Below are positions 23,340-36,800 of a stretch of 64,000 nt of DNA, in pieces. The stretch spans positions 4,266,979 to 4,330,978 of the forward strand of contig JAUPFP010000003.1 of assembly GCA_036925085.1 (NCBI GenBank), read 5' to 3'. Origin of the DNA: Brachycybe producta (taxonomy: Eukaryota > Arthropoda > Diplopoda > Playtdesmida > Andrognathidae). Numbering within the stretch: the first letter of the stretch is position 1; each line of letters starts with the position of its first letter. Position numbers and translations under genes: made by a program. The notes under the pieces were generated by a model. That model was not told the origin of the DNA, made no database searches, and saw only the letters and a list, made by a program, of their open reading frames with translations.

Positions 23340-24139
23340 GAGGCTACAACGCAAAATTACTTCGAAAAATCTCCGCAAAGACCGCTAGCATCGTTTTTAT
23401 ATAAAGCCCATAGACCCAATGTTAAAGAAAAAATGTTAATTTTTAAAAAAACACGGTCACGGCAATATGTTATTTTTTTATATTTAAAGTTGTCCGATAT
23501 TAAGTTTTCAAATTGCAATGTGCACCTGCGGATCCATGCGGATCGAGTGACACAATGACAAATAATTGTTAAGTGCAGTTCTATTTTTAAAAAAACTATT
23601 TCAAAATCGCGAATTTCTAACTCTTATGTTAAACTCCATTGAGTACGCGCTACAAAATGTAAGCAAAAAAACATCCATTAAAATATGCTCGTAAAAAATT
23701 AAAAAAAAAAACAGAAAAAAATCAGCACGTGCACCAATGTGTTGGCTTCACTGTGATTTAATTGTGGTTTTTTAAAATTATTTTTACGTATTTTTACCAA
23801 CATTTTAATGGATGTTTTCTTCTTATTTGGGTGTACTCAATGGAGTTTAACATAAGAGTTAGAAATTCGCGATTTTGAAATACTTTTTAAAAATAGAACC
23901 GCACTTACCAATTTTTTCTCATTCTATCACTCGATCAGCATATATTTAAGGTTCACATTGCAATTTGAAAACTTAATATTGGACAACTTTAAATATAAAA
24001 AATAAACATGTTGCCGCCGAGACTGTGTATTTTAAAACTGAACATTTTTTCTTTAACATTGGGTCTATGGGCTCAATAGAAAAACGATGCTAGCGCTCTT
24101 TGCGGAGATTTTTCGAAGTAATTTTTGCGATGTAGCCAC
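23340..24139. repeat. Family A TTAA-MITE, full length (800 bp)
   Basis: TTAA at 23336-23339 and 24140-24143. Arms of about 370 bp are inverted around the centre caatgtgttggcttcactgt. This is the best undisturbed reference copy of family A in the window. Confidence 0.85.
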
Positions 24140-24143
24140 TTAA

Positions 24144-24587
24144 ATGAGAATAATTAGTTCTGCAGAAAAAAAAATTACCTTTTAAATACAACTCTTGTGT
24201 CTGAGGATGTGCCACGAATAAATAAATTTCATATTAAAACAAAACAAAAAAAGATTGACCCGTCAATATACTGCATGTCCACGGTTACGTCGATTAAAAA
24301 CAAGGTAAAATAAAGAAATGAACCACGTTCGTCAGACAGCGATCGACGTTTACGAAATGAACAAAACAGAATTACGGCCAACGTAAGCCACATACAACGT
24401 TTCGTAACAGTTACCAGAACGAGAATTGTCTCGCGAAACGAATCACGACAACTGGCACGAATGAAGTTCTCGTTTAGAATAATTAAAGGAGTAGAAATAG
24501 TATGAAGGACATTTTGCTGACGACGAATCCGACGTCACGAACGATGCAACATATTTAAAAAAACAAACAAAAACCTGTCGCACGTTC
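24144..24587. other. Presumed 3' flank of ARHGEF17
   Basis: Likely 3' untranslated region of the minus-strand gene; no poly(A) hexamer was found on that strand here. Confidence 0.35.
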
Positions 24588-24865
24588 TCACACTTGCCAG
24601 AGCAGCAAGTGGTTAGTGCTATCGTCTCTTCCGGCCGCCTCGCTACAATTTGCACTACGAAAGTCTTCGTAGCCGTCTCCGCCACTTATAACCAACAAAC
24701 GGTTGCTTCCTAGAGTACTCGTGGACGCCCTTCGACCGACCGACATACCGTCTTTGTATTTTATAGAGCGATGAGTGTATCGGGAACGTCCGATACCATC
24801 TTGAGGCGGAGTCATTTCGACGCAAGTCAAGAAGCGGACGTGGCCCGTGTGACCATGTGGAATAC
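24588..24865 (-). CDS. ARHGEF17: ARHGEF17 terminal exon r with stop codon
   Basis: 278 nt, entered in phase 1; acceptor aaatgaag. It encodes IPHGHTGHVRFLTCVEM, a variable stretch, RLLVISGGDGYEDFR, GRDDSTNHLLLWQV and TGA. This is the conserved ARHGEF17 C-terminus, which ends in a WD-like LLLWxV. No AATAAA or ATTAAA was found on the minus strand between 24146 and 24588, so the poly(A) site is unknown. Confidence 0.95.
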
Positions 24866-27800
24866 CTTCATTTTAATGATACCAATAAAGATTATTTTCA
24901 ATTCGTTTCGATCTTTATATTTCATAAGTACGCAAGAGAACCAACCGGACACGTTCGGAGCACCGGATAGTTTCGTCGTAGTCGGTGTCAAGTGAGGTAG
25001 CGCGAGATTCAGGATGACCCCGGCACTTGTTCCCACCCACAAAAGATCCTTACAAGCTAGGAGAGATGTTATTCTAAGGCACGCTGCTTTGTGTTGACGA
25101 ATTATGTCGTCGCAGCCGGCTACATTCAAATAAACATAAAACAAATTAAACTTCACATCAAATAGATTATTTCGAAAAGAAAACAAACAACATTAATCTG
25201 CTCCTATACTGTTATAACTTCAAATTGTTTCTACAATAGGAGTCACTCGAATCTCCGCACCGATTGTGAATGGCACTGAATAAAATAACACCAAAACAGC
25301 TTTCAAACTGACCGGCAAGCATCTTGGTGACGGCAGGAGAGACGTTGAGGTCGAGAAGTGCCTCGTACGTCGTTGCATGATACAACTTAACGACCGAACT
25401 GTTCTGAATCGATATCCAGACACCCAATCCGGATGTAACCATGCACTGAATCGGTCGACTCGTATCGGAATGAACGGCAAACGAATGCTGTGTCGCGAAT
25501 GATTAAAAAAAATAAGATCATTACGTGTGACGAACTACGATTTGATTCGTCTTCGTAAATTTTGAGCAAACAACCTCAATCTCTAATGAGGTCGTATTGA
25601 TGACTTTGGCCACACATTGGCAACCGCACCAAAGTTTTCCTTGAACGGCCAGCATACGTGTGACCGGAGCTGCGGCACTGCCGACGGTGATCGTAATCGG
25701 TTCCGTTGTATTCCAACCTCCACCTAAAAAAATAAATTGTTGAAAGGGCAGATAATTTAAGTTTCGTTTGATCTAAATCGCAAGTTTTTAAGCCAATTAA
25801 CCATTTTTATTTATTTATTAATTCTTTTTTAAGTTAACTGCTGAAGTTTATTATAAGAATATAACAGGGTTTCCAAAAAATGAATGGTGGGTTTAATGAA
25901 GTTTTTATTATAGGTTGAATTAAACAGGATTGGTTAACAATTGGCCGTTAAACCTTGTACACACATGAGTTAAATGAATTCAAATTAAATGTGTTTAGGT
26001 GAATTTATACCGAATCCAGTTAAGGACATGAACACCAAATAAAAATTGACTTTATTATTAATATTTTAAATTGAAATAAATCAATATTTTGTGTCAATAG
26101 TTTATATAAAATATATATTTAAGTATTAACTCAATATTTTCAGATTATTAACTGAATAAATTGAATTCGACAACATTATGTTTGTTTGTCCTTCACAGGG
26201 CTCTGTAGAACACGTTTATTATTTAAATGCATTTAAATTATCACGTGTGTACTAGATATTAGGCCACAGATTGAGAAACGTTTGCTTGATATTGCATACA
26301 AACCTGAGCCCTAATTATGATAAAATTAAATAGCTTCTTTTTTATTCCACTATTTTTAATAGAGAGCTTATTTAAAAATCTTACTTCAAAGTTCTAATTG
26401 TCTAATTTCTATTTTTTTTTCTAATTAAAAAAAATCTATTCTCTTATTTTTTTAAAACCCTTTAATAAAAATTTAACTCTGTAACTCACTGGCATCTCTG
26501 GGATATACGGTCAAGTCTCCGTTGGCCAAAGAAACGAAAACCTTTCCATCGAGATAACTAAAAGTGAAGAAACTTTATTTAGCGATTTCTCTTAAACTTT
26601 AAGAGCCTACATCGCAAAATTACTTCACAAAATCGTTTTTCTATTGAGCCCATAGACCCAATGTTAAAGAAGAAACGTTAATTTTTAAAATACACAGCCG
26701 CGGCGGCAATATGGTTATTTTTCATATTTAAAGTTGTCCAATTTTGATGGTTCAAAGTGCAATGTGCACCTTAAATATATGCTGATCTAGTGATAGAATG
26801 ACAAAAAATTGGTAAGTGTCCTTCTATTTTTTTAAAAAAATATTTCAAAATCGCTCTATGGTAAACTCCATTTAGTAAGAAAAACAACCATTAAAATGTT
26901 CATAAAAATACGTAAAAGTAATTTTTAAAAAAACAAAAAAATCAGCACGTGTGCCAATGTGTCGGCTTCACTGTGGTTTCACCGTTTTTTTTTTTTATTA
27001 TTATTTTTAGACATTGTTATGAACATTTTAATGGTTGTGTTTTTCTTACTCAATAAGAGTTTAACATAAGTTAAAAATTGGCGATTTTGAAATATTTTTT
27101 TTTTAAATAGAAGCGCACTTTCCTAATTTTGTGTCGTTCTATCACTAGATAAACATATATATTTAAAGTACACATTGCACTTTGAACCATAAAAATTGGA
27201 CAACTTTAAATATGAAACTAAACATATTGCCGCCGTGACTGTGTATTTTAAAAATTAACATTTTTCCTTTTTTAACATTGAGTCTATGGGCTCAATGGAA
27301 AAACGTTGCTAGCGCTCTTTACGGATATTTTTCGAAGTAATTTTAAAGAAAATTTTCCGATGCTTACATTATACACTGAATGGCCGCAGCGTGCTGTAAT
27401 TTCACCTTGTTCTTCTTTATTCGAATGTTGTCGTTGCAATTATAAACGTGAATGCTATAAATAAAAATTATTGTGTCATGTCGTTAAGACTCTTGATAAT
27501 CATGTAGCTATTACAAAATTATCCAAATGAAAAAGAAAAATCTAATAATAGAATCTAATTGTTAAGCCTTACACTTTGAATACAAAGTCGCGCGATTCTA
27601 ATATCTGACCTGTCGAGATGCAGTCCGCTAGACTGCATCTAGAGTTAAAATTCCAAAGCCTGGGGATTGTTGCGAGACACAAAATTCCCGTGTCTTTTGT
27701 ATCCCACCAGAAATGAAAAACACAATACAATGTTGTGCAACATTTTGTAGTGTGGACGCATTGCGAGATAAAGAACTCGCCACACCAGCACTCAAACACA

Positions 27801-30800
27801 CATCTTGTTTGGTGATCAAATGAAGGTTATAATTTTATATCAAGCCTTGTCTGCCTGTCTGTCTGTGTATAACGCTGTACGAACAAGGACAAAAACGTTT
27901 AAGCACGTCGGTATTTATTTAAATTTAAATGAACCGGTTTTGTTTTCTATCGTGGTCAACTTTATGTTGCGCTCTCCAGATCCAAGAACCCAAACAATAT
28001 TAAGGTGCTTATTAAAAAAACATGCAAGCGGTTAAGGTAAATTATTTCATGACAACCGGACATTCACAAAAAATTAAACTAGATACTCCTACTATAAAAA
28101 TACCAAGTATGGCATCATTTGGAAGTTTGATTCAGGGATTCTCCTCACTTGCTTTTTAAAATAGGTGTGGACACTGTGATAAACGAAGTCCCGCAACTGT
28201 ATCTCGACAGTCCCTAGACAGTCTCATACATTGTCGCGCGACTTTGTAGCCAACTGCGTAATAGACATTACGTTTAAAAAAAACATGTCACGAAACGTAT
28301 CCCGTATACAAAATTTACCATCCGTCTTCGGTTCCCAACCACATCGTAGGTTCCATACTGTCCATTTCGTCCTGTCTGTTATCGTCATTTCCCAAAGTTT
28401 CGCTCTTTTTTCGAAGACTATCATCATCTGAGAACAAAATTAATAATAACCACAGTACAGTAGAGGGTCGATTACCGGAACGCCCTTCAACGCCGGTTAT
28501 CGGAACCAATTTTTTTTTTTAATTTATTCTTATGGAAATAAAAAAAAAATCTTTGCAATCGGCTTTTTCTTACTTTTCTCCACATTTTTAAATGGAAGTT
28601 CAATCATAGGAACTTTTGATTATAGGAACTACGCATGTCCGACATTAGTTCCGATAACCGACGTTCCACTGTATTAGCAAAACATGGGTTGGAGTGTAGG
28701 TTCGTGCGGTGTTCGATCGCAGTTTTGTCCCGACAATATTTGCTCCTTTTTCGTATCTTTCTGAATCTCTTTGAAATTTTGCCATTCGAATAGCAAAATA
28801 TTTTCAGGTTAAAAACTACAGAGTGACACTCCATAGTTTTTAACCTGATAAAAAAAACACATTTCCGACACCTATATCTTCTTTTACGAAGTTCAATCGA
28901 GGCTCCTCCAAAGCCGCAGAGGCCGCCCTAAACAATTGTGCAGTCTACAAAAAAGACACTATTGCTGAAAAAGAACTGCCCAAATATGGTTTGCACGCTT
29001 CAAGAAGGGCAATATCGACACGAGTGACATTACGCGCAAACGAGGGCAAACGATCTTCGAATTGGATCGAAGTGGATTCTCGTCAAACAAGATGGGAATT
29101 AGTCATTATCTATTTCTCCGAAAAAGGTGAAAAAGCCACGATTGCAGCCACAACTGTACAACTCTTGTTTTCTTCATTTCTTCATTACGCTTGCATAGCA
29201 AATAAGGGATCAAACGAAAAAATCTCAACGAAAAAAGGAAAACATCAGCTCGCCGGTTGTGGCTGCTATTAAGGCTATTTCTCATTTTCTGAGCGTTCAA
29301 AATGGGATACAAAAATTATAGATTTAGGTTAATGTATTAATTAGAGGTGGGACAAATCCTAAACTTTCTCGAATCCGAATCCTTCAAATATAAGAATCCT
29401 ATATTATTCATTAAGAAGATACAAATAAATGAAATAATATTAAATATTAAATTATTAATAATTAAAAACACAGTGTGGCACTAAGGGTCGCCACAAGGTG
29501 ATATTGGTGACCCGGATAATTGCAACAATCGCCGGGGTTTTTGTTAGTGAACGCTTCTATTGAACGTCAATGGAGTTAAAACTATTTTTACCAAAGTTTT
29601 TAACAGTTTTTTAAGGTTAGGATTCGAAAGATTCGAAAGACGAAATAAGCGCGAAGATTCGAGTTTTCGAATCTCGAATACTTTTTCAAGATTCCCGGGA
29701 TTCGAATGATAACGTATGGTTTTTTTTTTACTGCAATTAAGATGTTAAATATATCTTTAAAAGCGGTTTTTTTTTTACTACGAAACAATAATCTTTAGCG
29801 ATACAAAGACCACCGCTACACACGTCCACATATTCTCTCATAGTGGCTTGAAGTGCTTGACATGTATGAGTCGCCGTACTTAGTCAAAATTCCACAAAAC
29901 AAATAACTTGACATGCACGACACCTCATACATCTGCGAGCCACTTCAATGAAAAGAAAAAATCAATTTTGGAGTTGTTCAATAAAATTAGTTTACCTTCT
30001 GAATTCACCTCCTTTTCTTCTTCACTCGACTCACTTCGGAAAAAAAGAAAATCAAAACAACAAATAATCAAGTGTCGAAATTAACTTCGAACACGTTTAC
30101 AAATATTAAAAAATAAACCTGTCTAATTGGATGTCGGTGTTGCCAATACAAGGTTCCTCCTCGTCGACATCTTCGATCGCAATGCTAACCCCAGATTTAC
30201 TGTCTAGAAACGTCGATCTACGATGACCACCGTAACCGTCGGTCGCAGCGGACGGAATGGAAGAAATACAGAGAATGCGAGCGTTGCAAACACCATTGCA
30301 GGAAGTGACTGTCGGATCCGGTTGCAAGCTAAGAACGCATACTTGGCCTACGTAGCCGTCGCTATTGCAAACCCAAACGTCACGCAAGTTGTGGGCGTTT
30401 AAGCCGAGCGTTGATGCAGCACACGTAAACTAAACAAACAAGTCAAACATTTAATCATCATTTCTGATATAAATTGGACAAAAAAAAAACAACCTGCAAG
30501 CCAGCTCTCGTCTTACGAATTGGCAACGGATACATGAATTCGGGAGGAAGCCTCCTGTCAGTGGACAGAGCTAAAAGTGAAGTCAAAAATCACCATTTAT
30601 TACTTAATTAATTTAATAAAAAAAAACATTTAAATCACGACAACCCTCTTTCGAACACTGTTCCCGAATTAAGGGCCCTGGCATGCGAACCGCTTTTCAG
30701 TGGTTCGGTTAAACTGCAAAATGTAGTCAGCCAGTCGATCGTGTGCAAAGGTCTGGCGTCTTTCCATAGCAATACATCACAACCTCAACCATACCATCGG

Positions 30801-33800
30801 TGGCAGTTTTCGACTTCAGAAGCCGCTTGTGTGCAAAAGTCATTCCAATAGCAATACATCACAACGTCAGCTACACCACCGGTGGTCGTTTCCAAGTTCA
30901 GAAGCCGGTTGTGCAAAGGCCTGGAGTTTTTTTTTTCTCCATAGCAATACAATGCAACCCGATCAAAACCACCGGTGGTCTTTTCTGACTTCAGAAGCCG
31001 CTTGTGTGCAAAGATTGTTGTCTTTCCATAGCAATGCAATGTCAAACCATAGGGGCCTACCCAGCCACCAGCGACACCGCTTTGCAGTTGAACCCAACCA
31101 TTCAAAAAGGAGCCAAAGAAACTCCCTAAGCATTAAGTCCCAGAATATATTTTGCAATTTGACTGACTAATAGTTCAAATCTGTATTTTTGATCTAAATT
31201 GTTGTTAAATTGTTTTTTTTTTTCATTACTGACAACATTTTAAAAAAATAAACTTTTATATTTTAAGAAGATTACAAATATTTTCATTTTTTTTAATAAT
31301 GGGGATTTTAAAGTTGAGTGCCTACTAGGTCGGCGCCGCTCCGCTCTACCGCCCATTAGTAATGGACAGGAGAGCGGTTCGGAATCCATCAGGTTCGGGA
31401 ATCTTCCTAAATGTCTTCGTGGCATACTGGGCCAGAATGGAGGGAATAAAACCGAATCGTGCCGCGTTTCATAGTGGACGGACCTCTTCTTGCAAACTAT
31501 GCGCCGCGACTCGTAGCGCTGCTCCGCCCTACCACCTAATGAACGCTCGGTTTAAATGTGAATTCGTAAATTTAATTGAAGCAAACCTGAAAACAAAAAT
31601 ATGAACAATAAGACTGAAAATGCACCTAGTTTTTGTTTTGCTTCGTGAAACGCAGCTTCCCACGATGCCCTCTTGTCTGGAACTGGAAAGATTATCGACA
31701 TCGTTTCCATTCCGACTCTTTCAATAACAAAAAGAAAAGAAAAACGAACGTAAAATTAGCTACGAAAAGATTTTGCAAAAAAAAACAGCTGTTCAATAAG
31801 CAACAACATTACGAAGAAATTGAAAGCGCTGTTAGAAACTAGAACTGTAGCTGAAACATTTAATATTATTTTCATGTTGAAATAGCTTTCAAAATAAACT
31901 TTTTACAGACAAAAAATTTAAAAAAATACCGTCTGTTTCAACTTGGGGTCATTTTCAAACTGACATAAAAAGCTTCTCGTTTTAGAAAGTAGAAGGGTAA
32001 GCACAATCACTTAAGAATGTGAAATTACTCTTAAGTGATTGCGCTTACCCTTCTACTTTCTAAAACAATTTTAAGTTTCTCTTAAATTCACAGTGAATCA
32101 TCATATTTAATTATTACTAGAGCTCGGATTTTTTTATGAAATATTAAGCAAACGTTTCTCAATCTGTGGCCCAAGAGCCAATTATGAAATAACAATATTA
32201 TTAGAGATTAACCAACAATTAAGCTGGGTTCACACGAGTCAAGTGAGTTTGATCAATTCACTTTAATTTATGGGGCGCCGTTCATGTCGAAAAATACACG
32301 AGGCACGTGCGTTGATCAGCCAACGTGAATTCATTTGACATGAAACACGAATTGAACATGTCTAACCCCCTAATAGCTATGTCCACACTCGTGCTGCTTT
32401 CATCTTCCATTTGCGCTTGTGATATCCTAAACTGAAATAGTGATATCACTCATTCGTTTCGTTTACGTGAGTTGATCAACTCACTTGACTCGTGTGAACC
32501 CAGCTTCAATAACACAATTCTAAACTTGCTGTCAACCCCTCTGACGTCAAAAGCTTCATCTTTACGATGAGGCAACAGCTAGCTAGCCTACCTACTGTAT
32601 AAAGAACTAGTGGGTTAACCCGTCATAAATGACGCGAGCCAAATTCACAGGCAATTGTGCCCAGCATTAGAATTTCTTTTCCTCCGCCCTTTTATGACAT
32701 TAAACCAAGTAACAAACCAATTAGAAATTGATGACGTTCATAAAAGGGCGGAGGAAAAGAAATTCTAATGCTGGGCACAGTTGCCTGTGATAAATTCTAG
32801 TTTAATTTTGCTACTATTATCCCCTCCCCTTTTTATATTTGAAAGAGAAAATGACTTTTTCGTTTTCTCTGGTGTGCGCATGTGCGTCGTTTGTTCCTTT
32901 TTTACTCCTTTCATTTCAATTTCAGTCACCCCCTCCCACTTTTTCCCCCTCCTCGTTTCTCTCTCCCTCTCTACACTTTCCAACCTTTTCCCCTCTCCAA
33001 TTTAATATCATGGGGTTCTTGGATGGGGAGAGTGCAACATATAGTTGACCTTGAGAAAAAAAGCGGTTCATTTATTCATTTAAATTTATATAAATTCCGA
33101 CGTGCTTCAAGGTTTGTACAGCGTTAAACACACACACACACACAAATACACAGACCTGGCTTAATATATATATAATATTTTCTTTACACATGAATAAAGA
33201 GCAAATTTATAAATAAACAACATCAAAAAGAAATTATCTTTTGAATATTTAATTACTACATTAATTTCTTTTTGATGTTGTTCATGTATAAATTTTGTTC
33301 ATTACTTTGCCAATATTTGTAGACAGATTTTGTTATCTTCTAATACCTAGTCTACATTTGAGCTGAATATAAAATAATAATTCATATTCAAGTTAATTAT
33401 CTGTGTTTAGTAGAATATAAATTACTAATATAACGAACCTAAAAAAAACTTACTTCATTGCTTAATAAATTGACATATTGAAATACAAACTTCAATATTT
33501 TGTTACACAAACTCATTATTAAGGCTGGGATTTTTATGCAACATTCAAGCAAATGTTTCTCAATTTGTGGCTCAACTGCAACTACAATTATGCTTTTTTC
33601 TAGAGGTGGGACGAATTCTAAATTTTCTCGAATCCGAAACCGGATCCGAATCCTATAAGGTTCTCGATACCCTCAAATCTCGAATCTCTCGAATCCTTCA
33701 CATAAGAATCCTATATTATTCATTAAGAAGATAAAAATAAATGAAATATTATTAATTATTAAATTATTGCTAATAAAAAAACAGTGTAGAACTCAGGGTC

Positions 33801-36800
33801 ACCACAAAGTGATCCATTGGTGATCCGCGTACCAACAATCACCGGTTTTTTTTTGTTAGTGAACGCTTCTATTGGACGTCAATGGAGTTAAAACTAATTT
33901 TATCAAAGTTTTTAACAGTTTTTTAGGTTAGGATTCGAAAGTGTCGATTTCGAGTTTTCGAATCTCGAATATTTTTCAAGATTCGCGGGATTCGAATGTC
34001 TCATCCCTACTTTTTTCTAAGCAAAAAAGACTGTTTAGAGACTAGATGTCTGGTTACTAATATCAGTTGTCAACGAATTCTAGCCTCAAACCAGTATTTT
34101 TCATTGAAAAAACTATAATTCTTGGTTGATATAAACGGAGATCGTTAATTCACAATTGGCTCTTGGGCCACAGATTGAGAAACACTCGTTTCATATTGCA
34201 TAAAAATCTGAGCCTTACAGAATATATACTGAGATAATACAATGGGTTTGAATAAAATGTTAAATGAGACCTCATAAATAGTAATTAAAATACATTTGGC
34301 TTATTGACGATGACGAGAAATTCGGAAACAAAAAAATAACCGAATTTCGGATTCGAAAGGAATGGAGAAATACAACCCATAAGGCCGACCCTGGATACTG
34401 TGGGAAAAAAAGGTGCAGGAAATGAAGATGATGACTTGTTTAGTTTGTTTTTATAATTTTGGAATTTTAAAAGTTTGTAAAAATATTTAAGATTTAGTTC
34501 TTTTCAATAGTCACGTTAAATTCTTAATTTTAAAAATAATAAAAGCAGCATTTTGTATTCAAAACAATTTATTATTAAAATAGTTTTAAAATTATACACA
34601 AATGACTGACGTTTCGACTGCAATTGTAGTCATCTTCAGAGCCTATTTTAAAGCCATTTTGTTCTAAAAGAAAACGTTAGCCATTTGTGTGTAATTTTAA
34701 AATTATTTTAATAATAAATTGTTTTGAATACAAAATGGTGCTTTTATTATTCCTAAAATTAAGAATTTAACATGACTATTGAAAAGAACTAAATCTTAAT
34801 TGATACATAAATAGGTCAAGAACTAAATAATTATGTTATAAAGCCATAAAAGTCTGGGTATCCAAAAGTGGAATATAACAGTCAAAGTAAATCTTCAATT
34901 TTGAAGTTAAACAAGGAATTCAAGGAACCCTATAGACCTTCATTGCTTTAATATAAGCTTTCATATATCAAACAACCAATTTTCTTTCATTGTTACATGC
35001 GTATGCACATGGTACGCATGTACGCGCTTGCGTACGCACGTGCACGCATGTGTATGCACATGTGCGCACGTTCGCGCATGTATACACACATGTACGAACG
35101 TGCACGCATGTTTATGCACAAGTACACGTGTGCACATGTGTACGCACATGTACATGGCACGGCTCAAAACTTGAGCAAACAATTTTTAAGAAGACTACAC
35201 AAGGTAGTCATATATCCACAACACCAACAAGAGAAAGGCAACCTAGGCTATACCGGTTTCACCCCTGCAAAGAGGCTCATCAGTAGGCTTTAATTCCAAT
35301 CATGCTAAAATGGAAGGCCATAAAACGTTTTTTTTTTTTTTGCGGGATAAATCGGGATTTTAGTTTTCAGGGAAATTAACTTAACTAGATGCAAATATTC
35401 TAATTCGATCACTTTAATTCGCGCCATTCTGAGAAACTTTTATGGTTTCAGGAAAGTTCTTTAAGTGCAGGGGTGTCCACAGGGGGTAGTCTGGGGAGTA
35501 ACTCGCCATTTGCCTTTTTTTGGGGGGGGGGGAGATCAGAATAGGCGAAAATCCAAATTTATTATTTTATTATTTAATTTATATTTTAAAAGAAAGTAGT
35601 GTGTTTCAGCCACTGTTTAACGTCTCACTGGAATTGATAGCAAGAGTATCCTTTAAATTACTGCTCGCTCGCTATGCTCGCAAAATAGGGAGAATGTTCA
35701 TGTATTCCGAAGTTTAAAGACTTTGTTTCAAACACATCTTATGGCCAGTTGAAACTCATTCACAAAACGTTTATGCAAACAATGTCAAATTCGATCATTT
35801 TAAAAATGATGAAAATTATATTTGAAAAAATATATAAAAAAAAACGCTTTCTGCATTTGGTCCGGGGGAGAAAGGGGGTGAATTCTCCACTGGCTTTGGG
35901 GGGGGGGGGGTTGGGCACCCCTGTTTAAGTGTAGACTATTTATTTTGTCCCTGAAGATGAACACAATTTTGTTCGTAATGTAGTAAAACCATTTATTTTT
36001 AGGTTTATCATGTTTGCATTTTAAATTTCTTAATATTCTGACAACAATCAATTCCGTCTGCGCCTGTGGACAAAGTTAAATTGAAAGAAACATCGAAACT
36101 CACTGTGTCGTAACCGTCAACTCGAGACACAAAAGCTGCGAATCGGAAGTCTGTTTCTCTTGAAGTTGTTTCGTAATACTGCCGAGCATCTCCTTGACGA
36201 CATCATCGAGATTCTTCACAAAACAAAAACCAAAAAATTTTTTTTTTTACTATTAATCGTATTGCTAAGAGTGGAATAACACCGAAGAAATAGCAAAATG
36301 TTAATAACAAATATGTTAATTAACAGTTTTTTTTTACTGTTTTGGGAAATGTTGATAACAAAATGTTAATAACAATGTTTTTGACAAAAATGTTAGTAGC
36401 ATGTCAGCATAAAGAAACAGATCCACAAGTAGAATGTTATTAACAGTGTTGACAACAAAAATAACTTGCTAGTAACATTTTGTTATCAACATCCTTTGAT
36501 CAGGATCGTCTCCAGAGTGGTCGCAAAATTTATGCTATTAACAAAGTTAGCAACAATATTATCGACATGTTAACAGCAAGAAATAAATGCTGAAAGCAAA
36601 TGTTATTGAAAAAAGTTAATAGCAAAATCTTATTAACATTTGTAGAGACTTTTAACATCGTTAATGACAATTGTTATCAACAAATGTGAATAACAAAAGT
36701 TAATAACATTTTATAGGCAGATTTTTAATATTAGTTAAACACATTGCTAATAACACGTGTTTTCAATAATGCTACTTCCGGTGTAAAATGGCCTTAAAGC

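Noticed and set aside
24771-24995. Plus-strand frame of 74 codons
   Set aside because: Shadow of ARHGEF17 exons q and r on the other strand.
31362-31604. Plus-strand frame of 80 codons in a GC-richer block
   Set aside because: No recognisable motif and no splice support; opposite strand to the host gene.
34961-35293. Frames with HVRTCTHVYAH-like repeats
   Set aside because: Artefact of the alternating purine-pyrimidine tract.
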